A stretch of 64,000 nt of DNA from an uncultured Flavobacteriaceae bacterium (GCA_947502635.1 CANNAN010000002.1:248001-312000), one strand, 5' to 3'; positions 1-8,203 are shown, counted from the stretch's first letter. The notes: generated by a model not told the origin, from the sequence alone. Numbers and translations are program-made.

Positions 1-1
1 T

Positions 2-403
2 GCTTTTTCATGTCTTCAAAAAGGAATTACATCAATAATTGTTGTTAATAAAAATGGTCAATTTAATTCTCAATATATGACAAATAAATTTGACATTCCT
101 TATTCTATACATTCAATAAAAAACGGCTTCATGTTAGGAGGTAGTATGTCTATTGATGAAGATGTAATTTCTAATTATAACAACCTATCAAAAAACTTAC
201 TTGGAAATAAAACTTTTGTTAATTACGCTGTTTCAATTGACCATAATTCTAAGTACTTAACAGAATCCTTTTGGGCAAAAGAAAATGCAGAATCAATATT
301 ACGAACAAAGAAATATGATGGAACTAGTTACTTTTTATGTCGCGCATTTATTTCTTGGCCAGGAAAGAAATATACCAAAATTTATAAATTAAATAAAAAC
401 TAA
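2..403 (+). CDS. hypothetical protein, 5' partial
   Basis: The reading frame is open from base 2 to the TAA at 401-403. An ATG at 77 lies inside it, but 25 sense codons precede that ATG back to the window edge, so the gene is most likely cut by the window rather than starting at 77. About 134 residues are visible. They are rich in Asn, Lys, Ser and aromatic residues, with no signal peptide or membrane segment in the visible part. I do not recognise the family. The gene ends 10 bases before the AAC that begins the first inter-gene repeat, so it looks like the cargo of the left-most visible cassette. Confidence 0.6.
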   Translation, partial: AFSCLQKGITSIIVVNKNGQFNSQYMTNKFDIPYSIHSIKNGFMLGGSMSIDEDVISNYNNLSKNLLGNKTFVNYAVSIDHNSKYLTESFWAKENAESILRTKKYDGTSYFLCRAFISWPGKKYTKIYKLNKN

Positions 404-412
404 ACGTGCTAC

Positions 413-684
413 AACAAAACCTATGAATGAATGGGGCTTCATCGGTCAGGAAACTTTGGCGGAACTTGGAAAGTCCCCTGCTACCGGCAGTTTGTAACTG
501 GTGGCGGTTCTGTTTTTAACATCTCAGACTAATGCTCGTTTGTAAAGGGTGCTATAAAATTATAATTCAACCCTGAATATATTCCTTTATATTTGGTTTG
601 TATATGTAAAAACAAATACGCTTTATTGCGATTATCTGGAAATATTAAGAAATATACGCAATAAGGTGCGTTTATATAATTGTT
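413..684 (+). repeat. integron-like site, copy 1
   Basis: This is the first copy of the long inter-gene repeat. The right part (about 475-684) is near-identical to copy 2: the hairpin ACCGGCAGTTTGTAACTGGT, the TATATTTG box at 588-595, and the right end ATAATTGTT with GTT at 682-684. The left 60 bases (AACAAAACC...) do not match the usual left arm AACAATGGTAATCGTTGCAC, so this copy is hybrid or diverged on the left. Confidence 0.75.
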
Positions 685-722
685 GTGTTTCATTAGAAAA
701 TTATACTTAAAAGTTTTATCCA

Positions 723-944
723 ATGAATGAATTTAATCCTGATGAATTTCCTAAAAATTTGACAGAACTGGATGTGGAAAAATTGGCTATTTTGAATATT
801 AAAAATCCAATATCGGACTTGTGGAAAAAAATAGCAAGAAAATTAACTTCAGAACAAAAAGTGAGGATTAATAAAAAAATAGAAAGCTTAAATTATCCTA
901 AAACTGAAAAATTAGCTTCTTTTGGAAAAAAAATCAATGGATGA
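723..944 (+). CDS. small hypothetical protein
   Basis: A 73-residue charged, soluble protein starting at ATG 723, 39 bases after the site end. It has no signal peptide and no recognised domain. The middle and C-terminal half is predicted helical ([20 protein letters not shown]). Its TGA overlaps the ATG of the next small ORF (ATGGATGA, 937-944), so the two are probably translationally coupled. Together they fill a cassette running from GTTGTGTTT (682) to AAACACAAC (1102-1110). A small coupled pair in a mobile cassette could be a toxin-antitoxin or immunity pair, but nothing in the sequence proves this. Confidence 0.6.
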   Translation: MNEFNPDEFPKNLTELDVEKLAILNIKNPISDLWKKIARKLTSEQKVRINKKIESLNYPKTEKLASFGKKING

Positions 945-1098
945 TGAAACTTGGAATAATATAATTGAACAAAAAGAAAGGTCTATTTTTTATGGAAATA
1001 TGGGTACACTAGCTACTCCCTTAGAATTTAAATCTAAATACGGAGAATGGCCTCCTGGATATGATGAAAATGGAAATAAAATAGACAATAAAAAATAA
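937..1098 (+). CDS. small hypothetical protein overlapping upstream gene
   Basis: A 53-residue ORF with ATG at 937 and TAA at 1096-1098, overlapping the previous gene by 8 bases. The product is acidic and aromatic, with a [11 protein letters not shown] segment that could be a turn-rich motif. I know no family for it. The overlap with an upstream stop, and a stop 10 bases before the cassette end AAC, make it a believable gene despite its size. Confidence 0.5.
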   Translation: MDDETWNNIIEQKERSIFYGNMGTLATPLEFKSKYGEWPPGYDENGNKIDNKK

Positions 1099-1107
1099 CG
1101 AAAACAC

Positions 1108-1294
1108 AACACTATATATAGCAAATAGGGCGATTAGTGCTTAACCGAAAGGTTATTGTCTATTTGCGAAGTCACCAAATCTTTTGATTTGGTATTAAAA
1201 GAGAAAAATTAAAACAAAATACAAAAGATTTGGCTTGTGGCTAAACTGAAAATAACCGCTTATTTTCTGCCCTAAATGCCATATATTTAACGTT
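1108..1294 (+). repeat. integron-like site, unrelated in sequence to the main repeat
   Basis: This 187-bp site lies between two cassettes and shares almost no sequence with the main repeat, but it has the same form. It begins AAC and ends GTT. Its outer arms are imperfect inverted repeats: AACACTATATATAGCAAATA against the reverse complement of the region ending ATATATTTAACGTT, both leading into TAGGGC. An inner hairpin ACCAAATC-TTTT-GATTTGGT is perfect. The next cassette starts TTAGCAAA and ends TTTGCTAA. Confidence 0.65.
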
Positions 1295-1314
1295 AGCAAA
1301 CATATGACCGACGA

Positions 1315-2037
1315 ATGAGGATTATCATAACATCCATACTTATTTCTTTAATCTTAAGTTGCTCGGACAAAAAAAATAAGAATGATATATCGGAATTTGA
1401 TAAAGTTTTAGGCAAGGAGAATATTGAAACTTTAGACTTCCTTGTTTCCGACTTTGAAAATGATTTTCTAAAAAAACAATATCCGAATTTGGACACTGAA
1501 AATGCCTATCGACAGTTTTTAACCGAATTACGTGATGATAAAACTGAAAATTGGAAAGAGATATCTCAAAAAGCGAGACACAAATTTAATTCAAGTGACT
1601 TGCGACTAGAAATGTATGAATTTCCAGATTCAGTTTGGGTTTTAAAGAATAGTTCTTTCGACAAAATAGAATCGGATTCTTTGCCGTTTTTGGAAAGTCC
1701 TGTTCCGTATATAAAGTCAAGGTTTAAATACAAAAACCCCGACGGAACAACAGAATATACATATTCAAGAGGTGGTGGACAAATCAAAATTACCGACAAC
1801 TTTGATTCCATTGCGAAATCCGAACTTAAAAGACCTAGATTTAATTTTATCGGTAGTTATTTAATGGCAATAAAGTCAGTTAGTAAAGAAAGTGAGTTTT
1901 TAAATGAATTTTACGGAATTAAAAATGGAGCTGGAATTATTTCACCACAATTAACCGCCAAAGTAATGTTGGAAAAAAATGTTGACTTAAATAATCCAAT
2001 AATAAGAAAAATAATTGTGCTTGAAATGGCATATTAA
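1315..2037 (+). CDS. hypothetical lipoprotein
   Basis: A 240-residue protein. The N-terminus MRIIITSILISLILSCSDKK is a lipoprotein signal with the lipobox Cys at residue 16, followed by a charged segment, so it should be lipid-anchored in an envelope membrane. The remainder is acidic and hydrophilic with no motif I recognise. It is the only gene of its cassette, which starts GTTAGCAAACATATG (1292) and ends CATTTGCTAAC (2051-2061). The ATG at 1315 is the natural start because it precedes the signal peptide directly. Confidence 0.7.
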   Translation: MRIIITSILISLILSCSDKKNKNDISEFDKVLGKENIETLDFLVSDFENDFLKKQYPNLDTENAYRQFLTELRDDKTENWKEISQKARHKFNSSDLRLEMYEFPDSVWVLKNSSFDKIESDSLPFLESPVPYIKSRFKYKNPDGTTEYTYSRGGGQIKITDNFDSIAKSELKRPRFNFIGSYLMAIKSVSKESEFLNEFYGIKNGAGIISPQLTAKVMLEKNVDLNNPIIRKIIVLEMAY

Positions 2038-2058
2038 AGAAACAAAAATACATTTGCT

Positions 2059-2299
2059 AACAAAGGTAATCGTTGCACAAGCCAATAAATCTCCCGCTAC
2101 CGCCAGTTTGTAACTGGTGGCGGTTCTGTTTTTAACATCTCAGACTAATGCTCGTTTGTAAAGGGTGCTATAAAATTATAATTCAACCCTGAATATATTC
2201 CTTTATATTTGGTTTGTATATGTAAAAACAAATACGCTTTATTGCGATTATCTGGAAATATTAAGAAATAAACACAATAATTGCGTTTATATAATTGTT
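2059..2299 (+). repeat. integron-like site, copy 2
   Basis: A complete copy (241 bp). The left end AACAAAGGTAATCGTTGCAC pairs imperfectly with the right end TTGCGTTTATATAATTGTT. The core hairpin is TACCGCCAGTTTGTAACTGG-TGGCGG, where three extra bases on one arm leave an asymmetric bulge, as in attC extrahelical bases. TATATTTG is at 2204-2211. A second stem (TTTATTGCG... / ...CACAATAA) lies before the right end. Confidence 0.85.
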
Positions 2300-2338
2300 A
2301 CCAGTAATTTGAATCAACATCACGTAAAATAGAAAAAT

Positions 2339-3130
2339 TTGAAAAATAAAACAGATATAAATGAATACTATCGAATTCCTATTCTTGACGGATTAGAATT
2401 GCTAAATGCCAAATCTTGTGTACTTGATTTCCCTTTTCACGCTCACGACACATTCAACATTTCGTTAATTCTAAAAAATACTTTTAATACCAAACTTACA
2501 GATAGATTTTTAAAAGCACCTGTTGGAACAATTTGTATTACTAATGCCAAAGAAGTTCACGCTACCCCTTGCGACAATCTCATTGGGAATTCATTTTTCA
2601 CATTCTATGTCTCACCAGACGTAATTAAAAAACTAAACAACGGTCAAGATGTGTTTTTTAAAGACAATATCATCTATGACCAGAAAATATTTAACGAACT
2701 TTATTTTTTATCACTTAATTTCAACAAAAGTGATATTCAGTTTGAGAAAAGGCTAAAATCGGCGTTAACCTCATTAATTTCAATATATTCATACAACAAA
2801 GAAAATAGCTACGGAACAAAACAACTTTTTCAAAGTTTTATCAATAATACATCTTTTGATACTTTCTCATTAAACAAAACAGCTTCGCAATTTGGAATAA
2901 GTAAATACAAATTCATACGGTTGTTCAAGCAAGAAACAGGACTGACACCTAATAGCTTTATTCTTCTAAAAAAAATTGAGCAAAGCAAAGAAATGTTGAA
3001 AAATGGAAATCCAATATTTGATGTTGCTATCGACTGTGGTTTTTACGACAACTCTCATTTCTATAAAAACTTTAAGCGATTCATTGGAGTTAATCCATTG
3101 GAATTCCAAAATGCTTTCTTCTCTGTTTAG
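2339..3130 (+). CDS. AraC-family transcriptional regulator
   Basis: A 263-residue regulator that starts at TTG 2339; no upstream in-frame ATG is available. The N-terminal 130 residues form a cupin-like ligand or effector domain (FPFHAHDTFNISLI is the typical AraC cupin strand with HxH). The C-terminal 100 residues carry the double helix-turn-helix: FGISKYKFIRLFKQETGLTP, then VAIDCGFYDNSHFYKNFKRF. It lies 69 bases upstream of a serine hydrolase in the same cassette and probably controls it. Whether it activates or represses cannot be read from the sequence. Confidence 0.9.
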   Translation: MKNKTDINEYYRIPILDGLELLNAKSCVLDFPFHAHDTFNISLILKNTFNTKLTDRFLKAPVGTICITNAKEVHATPCDNLIGNSFFTFYVSPDVIKKLNNGQDVFFKDNIIYDQKIFNELYFLSLNFNKSDIQFEKRLKSALTSLISIYSYNKENSYGTKQLFQSFINNTSFDTFSLNKTASQFGISKYKFIRLFKQETGLTPNSFILLKKIEQSKEMLKNGNPIFDVAIDCGFYDNSHFYKNFKRFIGVNPLEFQNAFFSV

Positions 3131-3199
3131 TGCAATATTTTACAATAGAAACGAATTTTAAATCTTCATCTTTGCTTACTTTACCGTAAAACCAAGAAA

Positions 3200-4594
3200 A
3201 TGAAAATTTATCTTTCAATAATATTTGCACTAATATCTATTATTACATTCTCACAAAAAAAAGAATATGGGGTTGGAGGTTTAGAGAGCAAACTCGATTC
3301 TTTAATTACAAAGACAATGGAATCCGAACATATTCCTGGAGCTTCCTTTATCATCGTAAAAGATGGAAAAACCTTGCTCAAAAAAGGTTACGGATACACA
3401 ACTTTAGGGAAAAACTCAAAACCTGTTAATCCTGATTCTACAATTTTTAGAGTTGGTTCAATAACAAAAACCTTTACAGCAACCGCACTTCTTCAACTTA
3501 AAGACAGAAACCTAATTAGCTTAAGTAAAGATGTCAATCAGTATTTAAAATCAGTCAAAGTCCCATCAATATATGATGAACCAGTAACAGCTTCTCACCT
3601 TTTAACTCATAGTGCAGGATTTGATGAGTTAAGAGGCAGAGTAATTTACGAAAAAGACCAACAAATACCTTTAGAAAATTTTCTTGATGGCAAATTAATA
3701 CGGCTAAGAAAATCAGGAACTGTATCAGCATATTCAACTTTTGGAATTGCACTTGCTGGATTATTAGTTCAAGATATTAGCGGACTTACTCTCGAAGAAT
3801 ATTTGGAAAAGAATATTTGGAAACCGCTTGGTATGTCAATGACGAGTATAGAATTACCAAAGGGTCAAGAAAATAGTTTATCAATAGGTTACGAATATAA
3901 AAATGGTATCAACGTTCCACAACCTTGGGAATGGTATCATACTTATCCTGCTTCCTCAATTAATAGCACAACCGCAGATATGGGAAAGTATTTACAAATG
4001 CATCTTAATCACGGTGTATTCAATGATAATAGAATTTTAAAAACAGAAACTGCTTTGTCTATGCAAACGCAACAACTCTCTGTTAATAAGGAAGTATTCG
4101 GTTTCGCGTATGGTTTTTACGAAAAAAATCAATTTGGACTTAAAGCATTTAATCACGGAGGAGATATGTTAGGCTATAGCTCTTTCATAACGTTAGTTCC
4201 AGAAATTAATTTGGGAATTTTTGTTGTTCACCATCACGAGAATACAAATTTGAGAAATAAAGTTATATCTCAAGTATTAAAGCATTTTGGAACTGAAAAT
4301 ATAATTAATCCAAATCCCGAAAGAATACATAATGATGTTTCCGAATTTACTGGAAATTATAAATGGATGTCTACTTGTTATACTTGTTCTAATAGCGAAC
4401 AGCAAACAACTTATAAACTTACCGCAAATGATGATAACACATTATCAGGATTTGGAAGGAAATTTTATCAAGTAGAGCCATTTCTATTCAAAAGTTATGA
4501 TGGAAAAAGAATTATGGGATTTACGAAAAATGAAAACGGAAAAATAAAATATATGTCTTTAGGAAATGTGAACGCATTTGAGAAAGTGGAATAA
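3200..4594 (+). CDS. secreted serine hydrolase, beta-lactamase class C / penicillin-binding-protein-like
   Basis: A 464-residue protein with a signal peptide (cleavage near TFSQ, residue 19). Class C-like active-site elements are SITK with nucleophile Ser87 and Lys90, Tyr178 (YST in place of the usual YSN), and HGG at 319-321. Family members are beta-lactamases, D-peptidases or esterases, and true antibiotic hydrolysis is uncommon among such environmental homologues. The C-terminal 110 residues form an extra beta-rich domain with the pair CYTC (STCYTCSN). It shares a cassette with the AraC regulator upstream, and the cassette closes 12 bases after its stop with GCTGGTAAC. Confidence 0.88.
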   Translation: MKIYLSIIFALISIITFSQKKEYGVGGLESKLDSLITKTMESEHIPGASFIIVKDGKTLLKKGYGYTTLGKNSKPVNPDSTIFRVGSITKTFTATALLQLKDRNLISLSKDVNQYLKSVKVPSIYDEPVTASHLLTHSAGFDELRGRVIYEKDQQIPLENFLDGKLIRLRKSGTVSAYSTFGIALAGLLVQDISGLTLEEYLEKNIWKPLGMSMTSIELPKGQENSLSIGYEYKNGINVPQPWEWYHTYPASSINSTTADMGKYLQMHLNHGVFNDNRILKTETALSMQTQQLSVNKEVFGFAYGFYEKNQFGLKAFNHGGDMLGYSSFITLVPEINLGIFVVHHHENTNLRNKVISQVLKHFGTENIINPNPERIHNDVSEFTGNYKWMSTCYTCSNSEQQTTYKLTANDDNTLSGFGRKFYQVEPFLFKSYDGKRIMGFTKNENGKIKYMSLGNVNAFEKVE

Positions 4595-4605
4595 AAACTG
4601 CTGGT

Positions 4606-4847
4606 AACAATGGTAATCGTTGCACAAGCCAATAAATCGCCCCGTACCGCCAGTTTGTAACTGGTGGCGGCTATGTTTTTAACACTTCACGCTAAGACTC
4701 GTTTACAACGCGTGTTATAAAATTAAAATTCAACCCTAAAGATATTCCTTTATATTTGGTTTGTATATGTACAAATAAATATGTTTTATTGCGTTTATCT
4801 GGAAATATTAAGAAATAAACACAATAAAGTGCGATTATATAATTGTT
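4606..4847 (+). repeat. integron-like site, copy 3
   Basis: A complete 242-bp copy. The left arm AACAATGGTAATCGTTGCAC pairs with the right arm GTGCGATTATATAATTGTT: apart from three or four extra bases on one side, every position pairs. The hairpin TACCGCCAGTTTGTAACTGG-TGGCGG starts near 4644. TATATTTG is at 4751-4758. The inverted repeat TTTATTGCGTTTAT / AAATAAACACAATAAA lies at 4786-4827. Confidence 0.88.
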
Positions 4848-4885
4848 GGTAGTAATTTTGACCCGTCCTCAATAAAGGATAAATA

Positions 4886-5821
4886 ATGAGACTAAAAAAG
4901 AAAAAAAGAATGAACAGACTATTTCAATTGACAACTTTACTATTTCTACTTATAACCAGTTGTAAGACAGCAAATAGCAAAACTGATTTGCTACGAAAAA
5001 AAATTGAGCAAATCGTGTCTGAAAAAAATGCGGTAGTTGGAGTTTCAATAATCGGGAATAATGGAAAAGATACGCTTTCATTAAATGGAGATGAACGATT
5101 TCCAATGCAAAGTGTGTTTAAGTTTCATATTGCATTAGCTGTATTATCAGAGATTGATAAAGGGAAGTTATCATTGGACCAAATAGTAGAAATACATAAG
5201 GAAGAACTTTGGAAAGGCTTTTGGAGTCCACTTAGAGATGAAAACCCTAATGGAGGTAGCTTTACAATTGAAAAATTAATTCAATATACAGTTTCTCACA
5301 GTGACAATACAGCTTGTGATGTTTTAATACGACTTATTGGAACACCTAAAACAGTTGAAAAATGTATAAAAAAGAGTGGTATAGAAGAGATACAGATTAG
5401 GTTTAATGAAGAAGAAATGCAAGCAAAGTGGGAAAATATGTTCCAAAATTGGACAACCCCGAATGCCTCAAGTGAGACACTTAAACTATTTTTTGAGAAT
5501 AAAAATAACTTACTTTCAAAAAGCAGTTATGATTTTTTTTGGAAAACAAATAAAGAAACAACAACAGCAAAAGGCAGGATAAGAGGACAACTACCAGAGG
5601 AAACTATTGTTGCACACAAGTCAGGCTCTTCTGGCATAAATAAAGAAACTGGAATTACTGGTGCTGTAAATAATATCGGAATTGTCTTTTTACCAGATGG
5701 GACATATTTTATAATTAGTGTTTTTGTAACAGACTCGAAAGAAAATTCTAAAGCTAATGATAAGATTATAGCGGATATTGCAAAAGCTACTTATGACTTT
5801 TACACAATTCAACCAAAATAA
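4886..5821 (+). CDS. bla: class A beta-lactamase (PER/VEB/CfxA-like, subclass A2)
   Basis: A 311-residue serine beta-lactamase with a lipoprotein-type signal (lipobox Cys in LLITSCKT). Hallmarks are QSVFKFH with Ser76-x-x-Lys79, SDN at 139-141, the omega-loop NEEEM with Glu175 at the general-base position, the NWTTP segment typical of the PER/CfxA branch, and Lys245-Ser-Gly in place of the more common KTG. All catalytic residues are present, so it should hydrolyse beta-lactams in the periplasm; the spectrum cannot be read from sequence. ATG 4910 is an alternative start that gives a cleaner signal peptide. It is the only gene in its cassette (GTTGGTAGTAATTTT at 4845 to CTACCACCAAC at 5836). 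Confidence 0.93.
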   Translation: MRLKKKKRMNRLFQLTTLLFLLITSCKTANSKTDLLRKKIEQIVSEKNAVVGVSIIGNNGKDTLSLNGDERFPMQSVFKFHIALAVLSEIDKGKLSLDQIVEIHKEELWKGFWSPLRDENPNGGSFTIEKLIQYTVSHSDNTACDVLIRLIGTPKTVEKCIKKSGIEEIQIRFNEEEMQAKWENMFQNWTTPNASSETLKLFFENKNNLLSKSSYDFFWKTNKETTTAKGRIRGQLPEETIVAHKSGSSGINKETGITGAVNNIGIVFLPDGTYFIISVFVTDSKENSKANDKIIADIAKATYDFYTIQPK

Positions 5822-5833
5822 AAAACTACCACC

Positions 5834-6076
5834 AACACTGGTAATCGTTGCGCAAGGCACTAAAAAACCCCGCTACCGCCAGTTTGTAACTGGTGGCGGT
5901 TCTGTTTTTAACATCTCAGGCTAGCGCTCGTTTGGAACGCGTGCTATAAAATTATAATTGAACCCTGAAGATATTCCTTTATATTTGGTTTGTATATGTA
6001 CAAATACATATGCTTTATTGCGTTTATCTGGAAATATTAAGAAATAAATACAATAAAGTGCGATTATATAATTGTT
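5834..6076 (+). repeat. integron-like site, copy 4
   Basis: A complete 243-bp copy. The left arm AACACTGGTAATCGTTGCGC pairs with the right arm GTGCGATTATATAATTGTT. In this copy the promoter-like box is fuller: TTG, 19 bases, TATATTTG at 5980-5987, matching Bacteroidota -33/-7 spacing and pointing at the next gene. Confidence 0.87.
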
Positions 6077-6123
6077 GGCATTAATATGACGAAATCTAAG
6101 ATCAACTTCCAATAGAAAAATCA

Positions 6124-7386
6124 ATGAATAAGATAGTACTACTTATAAGCCTTTCAATGCTACTGCTAAGCGCTTGCAACAATTCAAAAGAAGGCAACAA
6201 ACAGTTTGAAACTTCTAAGGTTACTGATAATATAATTGAAGAACCTAAACAAGTACCATTTGAGGTAAAATCTTTTTTGATTGAAAACAAGCAGCTTAAC
6301 AAAGCTGAAAAATTCTTAATAGAAAAAGAGATACAAGAAAACACTATTGATTTAGAAAATGATAGGCATGTCAAATTACAGAAAACTATCAATCAGTCTT
6401 TTTTCAATACATTAGATTTATCTAAAATAAAACCAACAGTTAATTCAAATCGAAACTGTCTGATTACTGCATCAGTTAATTTTTCAACTGATTATTACAC
6501 TTTTATTATTGGCTTTGAAGATAGAAACAGTTGGCATGAATCGTACTTGGTTAATTATGATAAAAAGGGGCGTATGATTGATTTCCTTTTAATTACACAA
6601 GGGGATTATATTGAAAGCTTTACCCATTTGGAATCAAATATCTCAAAAGATACCATTAGCAGAACAATGTACAGGGCCAACTATGACCAAGAGCCATCAG
6701 AAGACGAAGTTTGGAAAGAGGATCAATTTACAATTGATAACAAAGGAGCGTTTCAAGGAAAGAATTTAATATTTAGTATCAAAAAAGAGGATAAGCATAT
6801 TTCAGATGGCAGTTTTATTGGAAACTGGAAGAAAGAAAATTCATCTAGCCCTATTGATCCTACATGTTTTCAAATAAAAAAGGAAGATGAAAATGGCTAT
6901 ACTATTAGATTCAGTAATGAAGATTATTTTGTTCCCGCAGATGACAGTTCAGGTGTTTTGAAAGGCAAAAACAATTCAGGGGATTTTGAGCTAGAGATAG
7001 TATCTGAAAACCCTACTGTTATTTCCTATTCTGATGACGGAAGAGGGGGGCATTATGATCCGATAACAAATGAAAGGTTTGTAAAAGAAGGTCTACGTAA
7101 AAGTCTGCTTATAGGTCAATGGAAAAGCACTGATGATGAAAATAATTTTGTTGAATTTACAAGTAATTTGATGATAGAAACCAATATAGGAGTTGAGGAT
7201 ATTGAAGAATATATTTTATCTAACACTTGTATAAATGGTGAGGGCACAGCATCTAAAGAAGATGATTATATCTCTGGGCTAAAGAGTAAATTGTGCTGGT
7301 ATATTATTTCCATTGATGAAGAGAATCTATCTCTTTCTTATCTTGGAAGGGGAAATACCTTAAACTATAAAAGAGTAAAACACTAA
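6124..7386 (+). CDS. hypothetical lipoprotein, 420 aa
   Basis: The N-terminus MNKIVLLISLSMLLLSACNN is a clear lipoprotein signal with Cys18. After a Ser/Glu/Lys-rich linker the protein is beta-rich. Two similar segments near residues 236 and 336 (SFIGNWKKENSS and LIGQWKSTDDENN) resemble the 'G-x-W-K' start of lipocalin-like or immunoglobulin-like lipoprotein domains, suggesting two tandem small beta-barrel modules. No enzyme motif is visible. It is the single gene of a cassette beginning GTTGGCATTAATATG and ending CACTAATGCCAAT, with nine perfectly paired bases. Confidence 0.75.
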   Translation: MNKIVLLISLSMLLLSACNNSKEGNKQFETSKVTDNIIEEPKQVPFEVKSFLIENKQLNKAEKFLIEKEIQENTIDLENDRHVKLQKTINQSFFNTLDLSKIKPTVNSNRNCLITASVNFSTDYYTFIIGFEDRNSWHESYLVNYDKKGRMIDFLLITQGDYIESFTHLESNISKDTISRTMYRANYDQEPSEDEVWKEDQFTIDNKGAFQGKNLIFSIKKEDKHISDGSFIGNWKKENSSSPIDPTCFQIKKEDENGYTIRFSNEDYFVPADDSSGVLKGKNNSGDFELEIVSENPTVISYSDDGRGGHYDPITNERFVKEGLRKSLLIGQWKSTDDENNFVEFTSNLMIETNIGVEDIEEYILSNTCINGEGTASKEDDYISGLKSKLCWYIISIDEENLSLSYLGRGNTLNYKRVKH

Positions 7387-7390
7387 TGCC

Positions 7391-7432
7391 AATAGTGCAT
7401 ACCCTGCGGGATACGCACTATACATAAACGTT
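7391..7432 (+). repeat. compact integron-like site (hairpin ATAGTGC...GCACTAT)
   Basis: Directly after the cassette end TAATGCCAAT comes a 30-base hairpin, ATAGTGC-ATACCC-TGC-GGGATAC-GCACTAT, with one unpaired extra base. The sequence ACATAAACGTTGGC follows. It has the AA(C/T)...GTT frame of the other sites but only about 42 bp and a different sequence. A simple terminator is an alternative, but there is no T run. Confidence 0.45.
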
Positions 7433-7437
7433 GGCTA

Positions 7438-7666
7438 CTCCCGCTACCGCCAGTTTGTAACTGGTGGCGGTTATGTTGTCTCGTCCTAAAAAAAGTTTAC
7501 ATATTTTATGCTAAGACTCGTTTGCAACGCGTGCTATAAAATTATAATTGAACCCTAAAGATATTCCTTTATATTTGGTTTGTATATGTACAAAAAAATA
7601 TGCTTTATTGCGTTTATCTGGAAATATCATGAAATAAACACAATAAAGTGCGTTTATATAATTGTT
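7438..7666 (+). repeat. integron-like site, copy 5, left arm missing
   Basis: The copy starts at CTCCCGCTACCGCCAG without the usual AACAATGGTAATCG arm. The hairpin core is intact but is followed by an altered stretch (TTATGTTGTCTCGTCC). The TTG-N19-TATATTTG box, the second stem and the right end ATAATTGTT (GTT 7664-7666) are kept. It is placed just after the compact site, so the junction looks like a recombinant of two sites. Confidence 0.75.
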
Positions 7667-7679
7667 GGCAACAATTTGA

Positions 7680-7787
7680 ATGAAAGAGCAACTAATCAAT
7701 TCCATTTCTAAATACATTAAATTAAGTTCCGAAGAAGAAAATTTAATTGAGACTTTTTGGACAGAGAAAACGCAAGAAGGATATTAA
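7680..7787 (+). pseudogene. truncated Crp/Fnr-family regulator fragment
   Basis: A 35-residue ORF (MKEQLINSISKYIKLSSEEE... ending EGY-stop) matches the usual first 35 residues of flavobacterial Crp/Fnr-type cyclic-nucleotide-binding regulators. The cyclic-nucleotide domain and helix-turn-helix are absent, because another gene follows after 39 bases. The fragment sits right after a site end, and the unit's 5' bases (GTTGGCAACAA) do not match its 3' end (ACATATAAC). A deletion therefore probably removed the rest of a Crp cassette and joined it to a different one. Confidence 0.65.
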
Positions 7788-7826
7788 TAAATTGACTACG
7801 AAAATCGAAACAAAAAAACAAAAGAT

Positions 7827-8189
7827 ATGAAATTAAATGAGATAGAAAAATTCTTATCCAAATTTGACAATAAACCTTGTATCATTAGTTACGAGAGTGA
7901 AAAATGGCAAGGGGTCATTTTTAATTGGAAGTATTTAGATGACACCTACAAAGGAATTATAGAAGACGAATTAGGAGATGAAATGTTTGAAAACGAGAAC
8001 TTGTTACCCTTTGGTATTTTCTCTTTTATTAATGAAAATATAAGCTATACTAATTGCGAAGAATATCTCGATAATGCAGAGCAACCTGAAATATATCTTA
8101 TGATTAATCAGAATAATAAAAAAATATTCGAAAGTGGTCGTGGCGAAATCGATATTTCAATGAGTGACTTAAATATTTGTCTGAAATAA
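7827..8189 (+). CDS. small acidic hypothetical protein
   Basis: A 120-residue soluble, strongly acidic protein (many Glu, Asp and Asn) with no signal peptide. The size, acidity and mixed alpha/beta pattern are like immunity proteins of polymorphic toxins, but I see no diagnostic motif, so this is only a suggestion. It starts at ATG 7827, 39 bases after the Crp fragment, and its stop is 14 bases before the AAC of the next site. Confidence 0.6.
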   Translation: MKLNEIEKFLSKFDNKPCIISYESEKWQGVIFNWKYLDDTYKGIIEDELGDEMFENENLLPFGIFSFINENISYTNCEEYLDNAEQPEIYLMINQNNKKIFESGRGEIDISMSDLNICLK

Positions 8190-8203
8190 TAGTAAAAACA
8201 TAT

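Noticed and set aside
529-723. Conserved - strand ORFs of about 60 codons inside the repeats (also 5921-6124 and 7511-7717), reading ...RNKAYxFxHIQTKYKGI...
   Set aside because: The frame is alike only because the repeat copies are near-identical DNA. Starts lie at different places in the unique flank, several copies break the frame, and the strand opposes all cassette genes.
3200-4594. Call as a true AmpC beta-lactamase
   Set aside because: The YxN motif is YST and a 110-residue C-terminal domain is present; the wider serine hydrolase/PBP-like family fits better.
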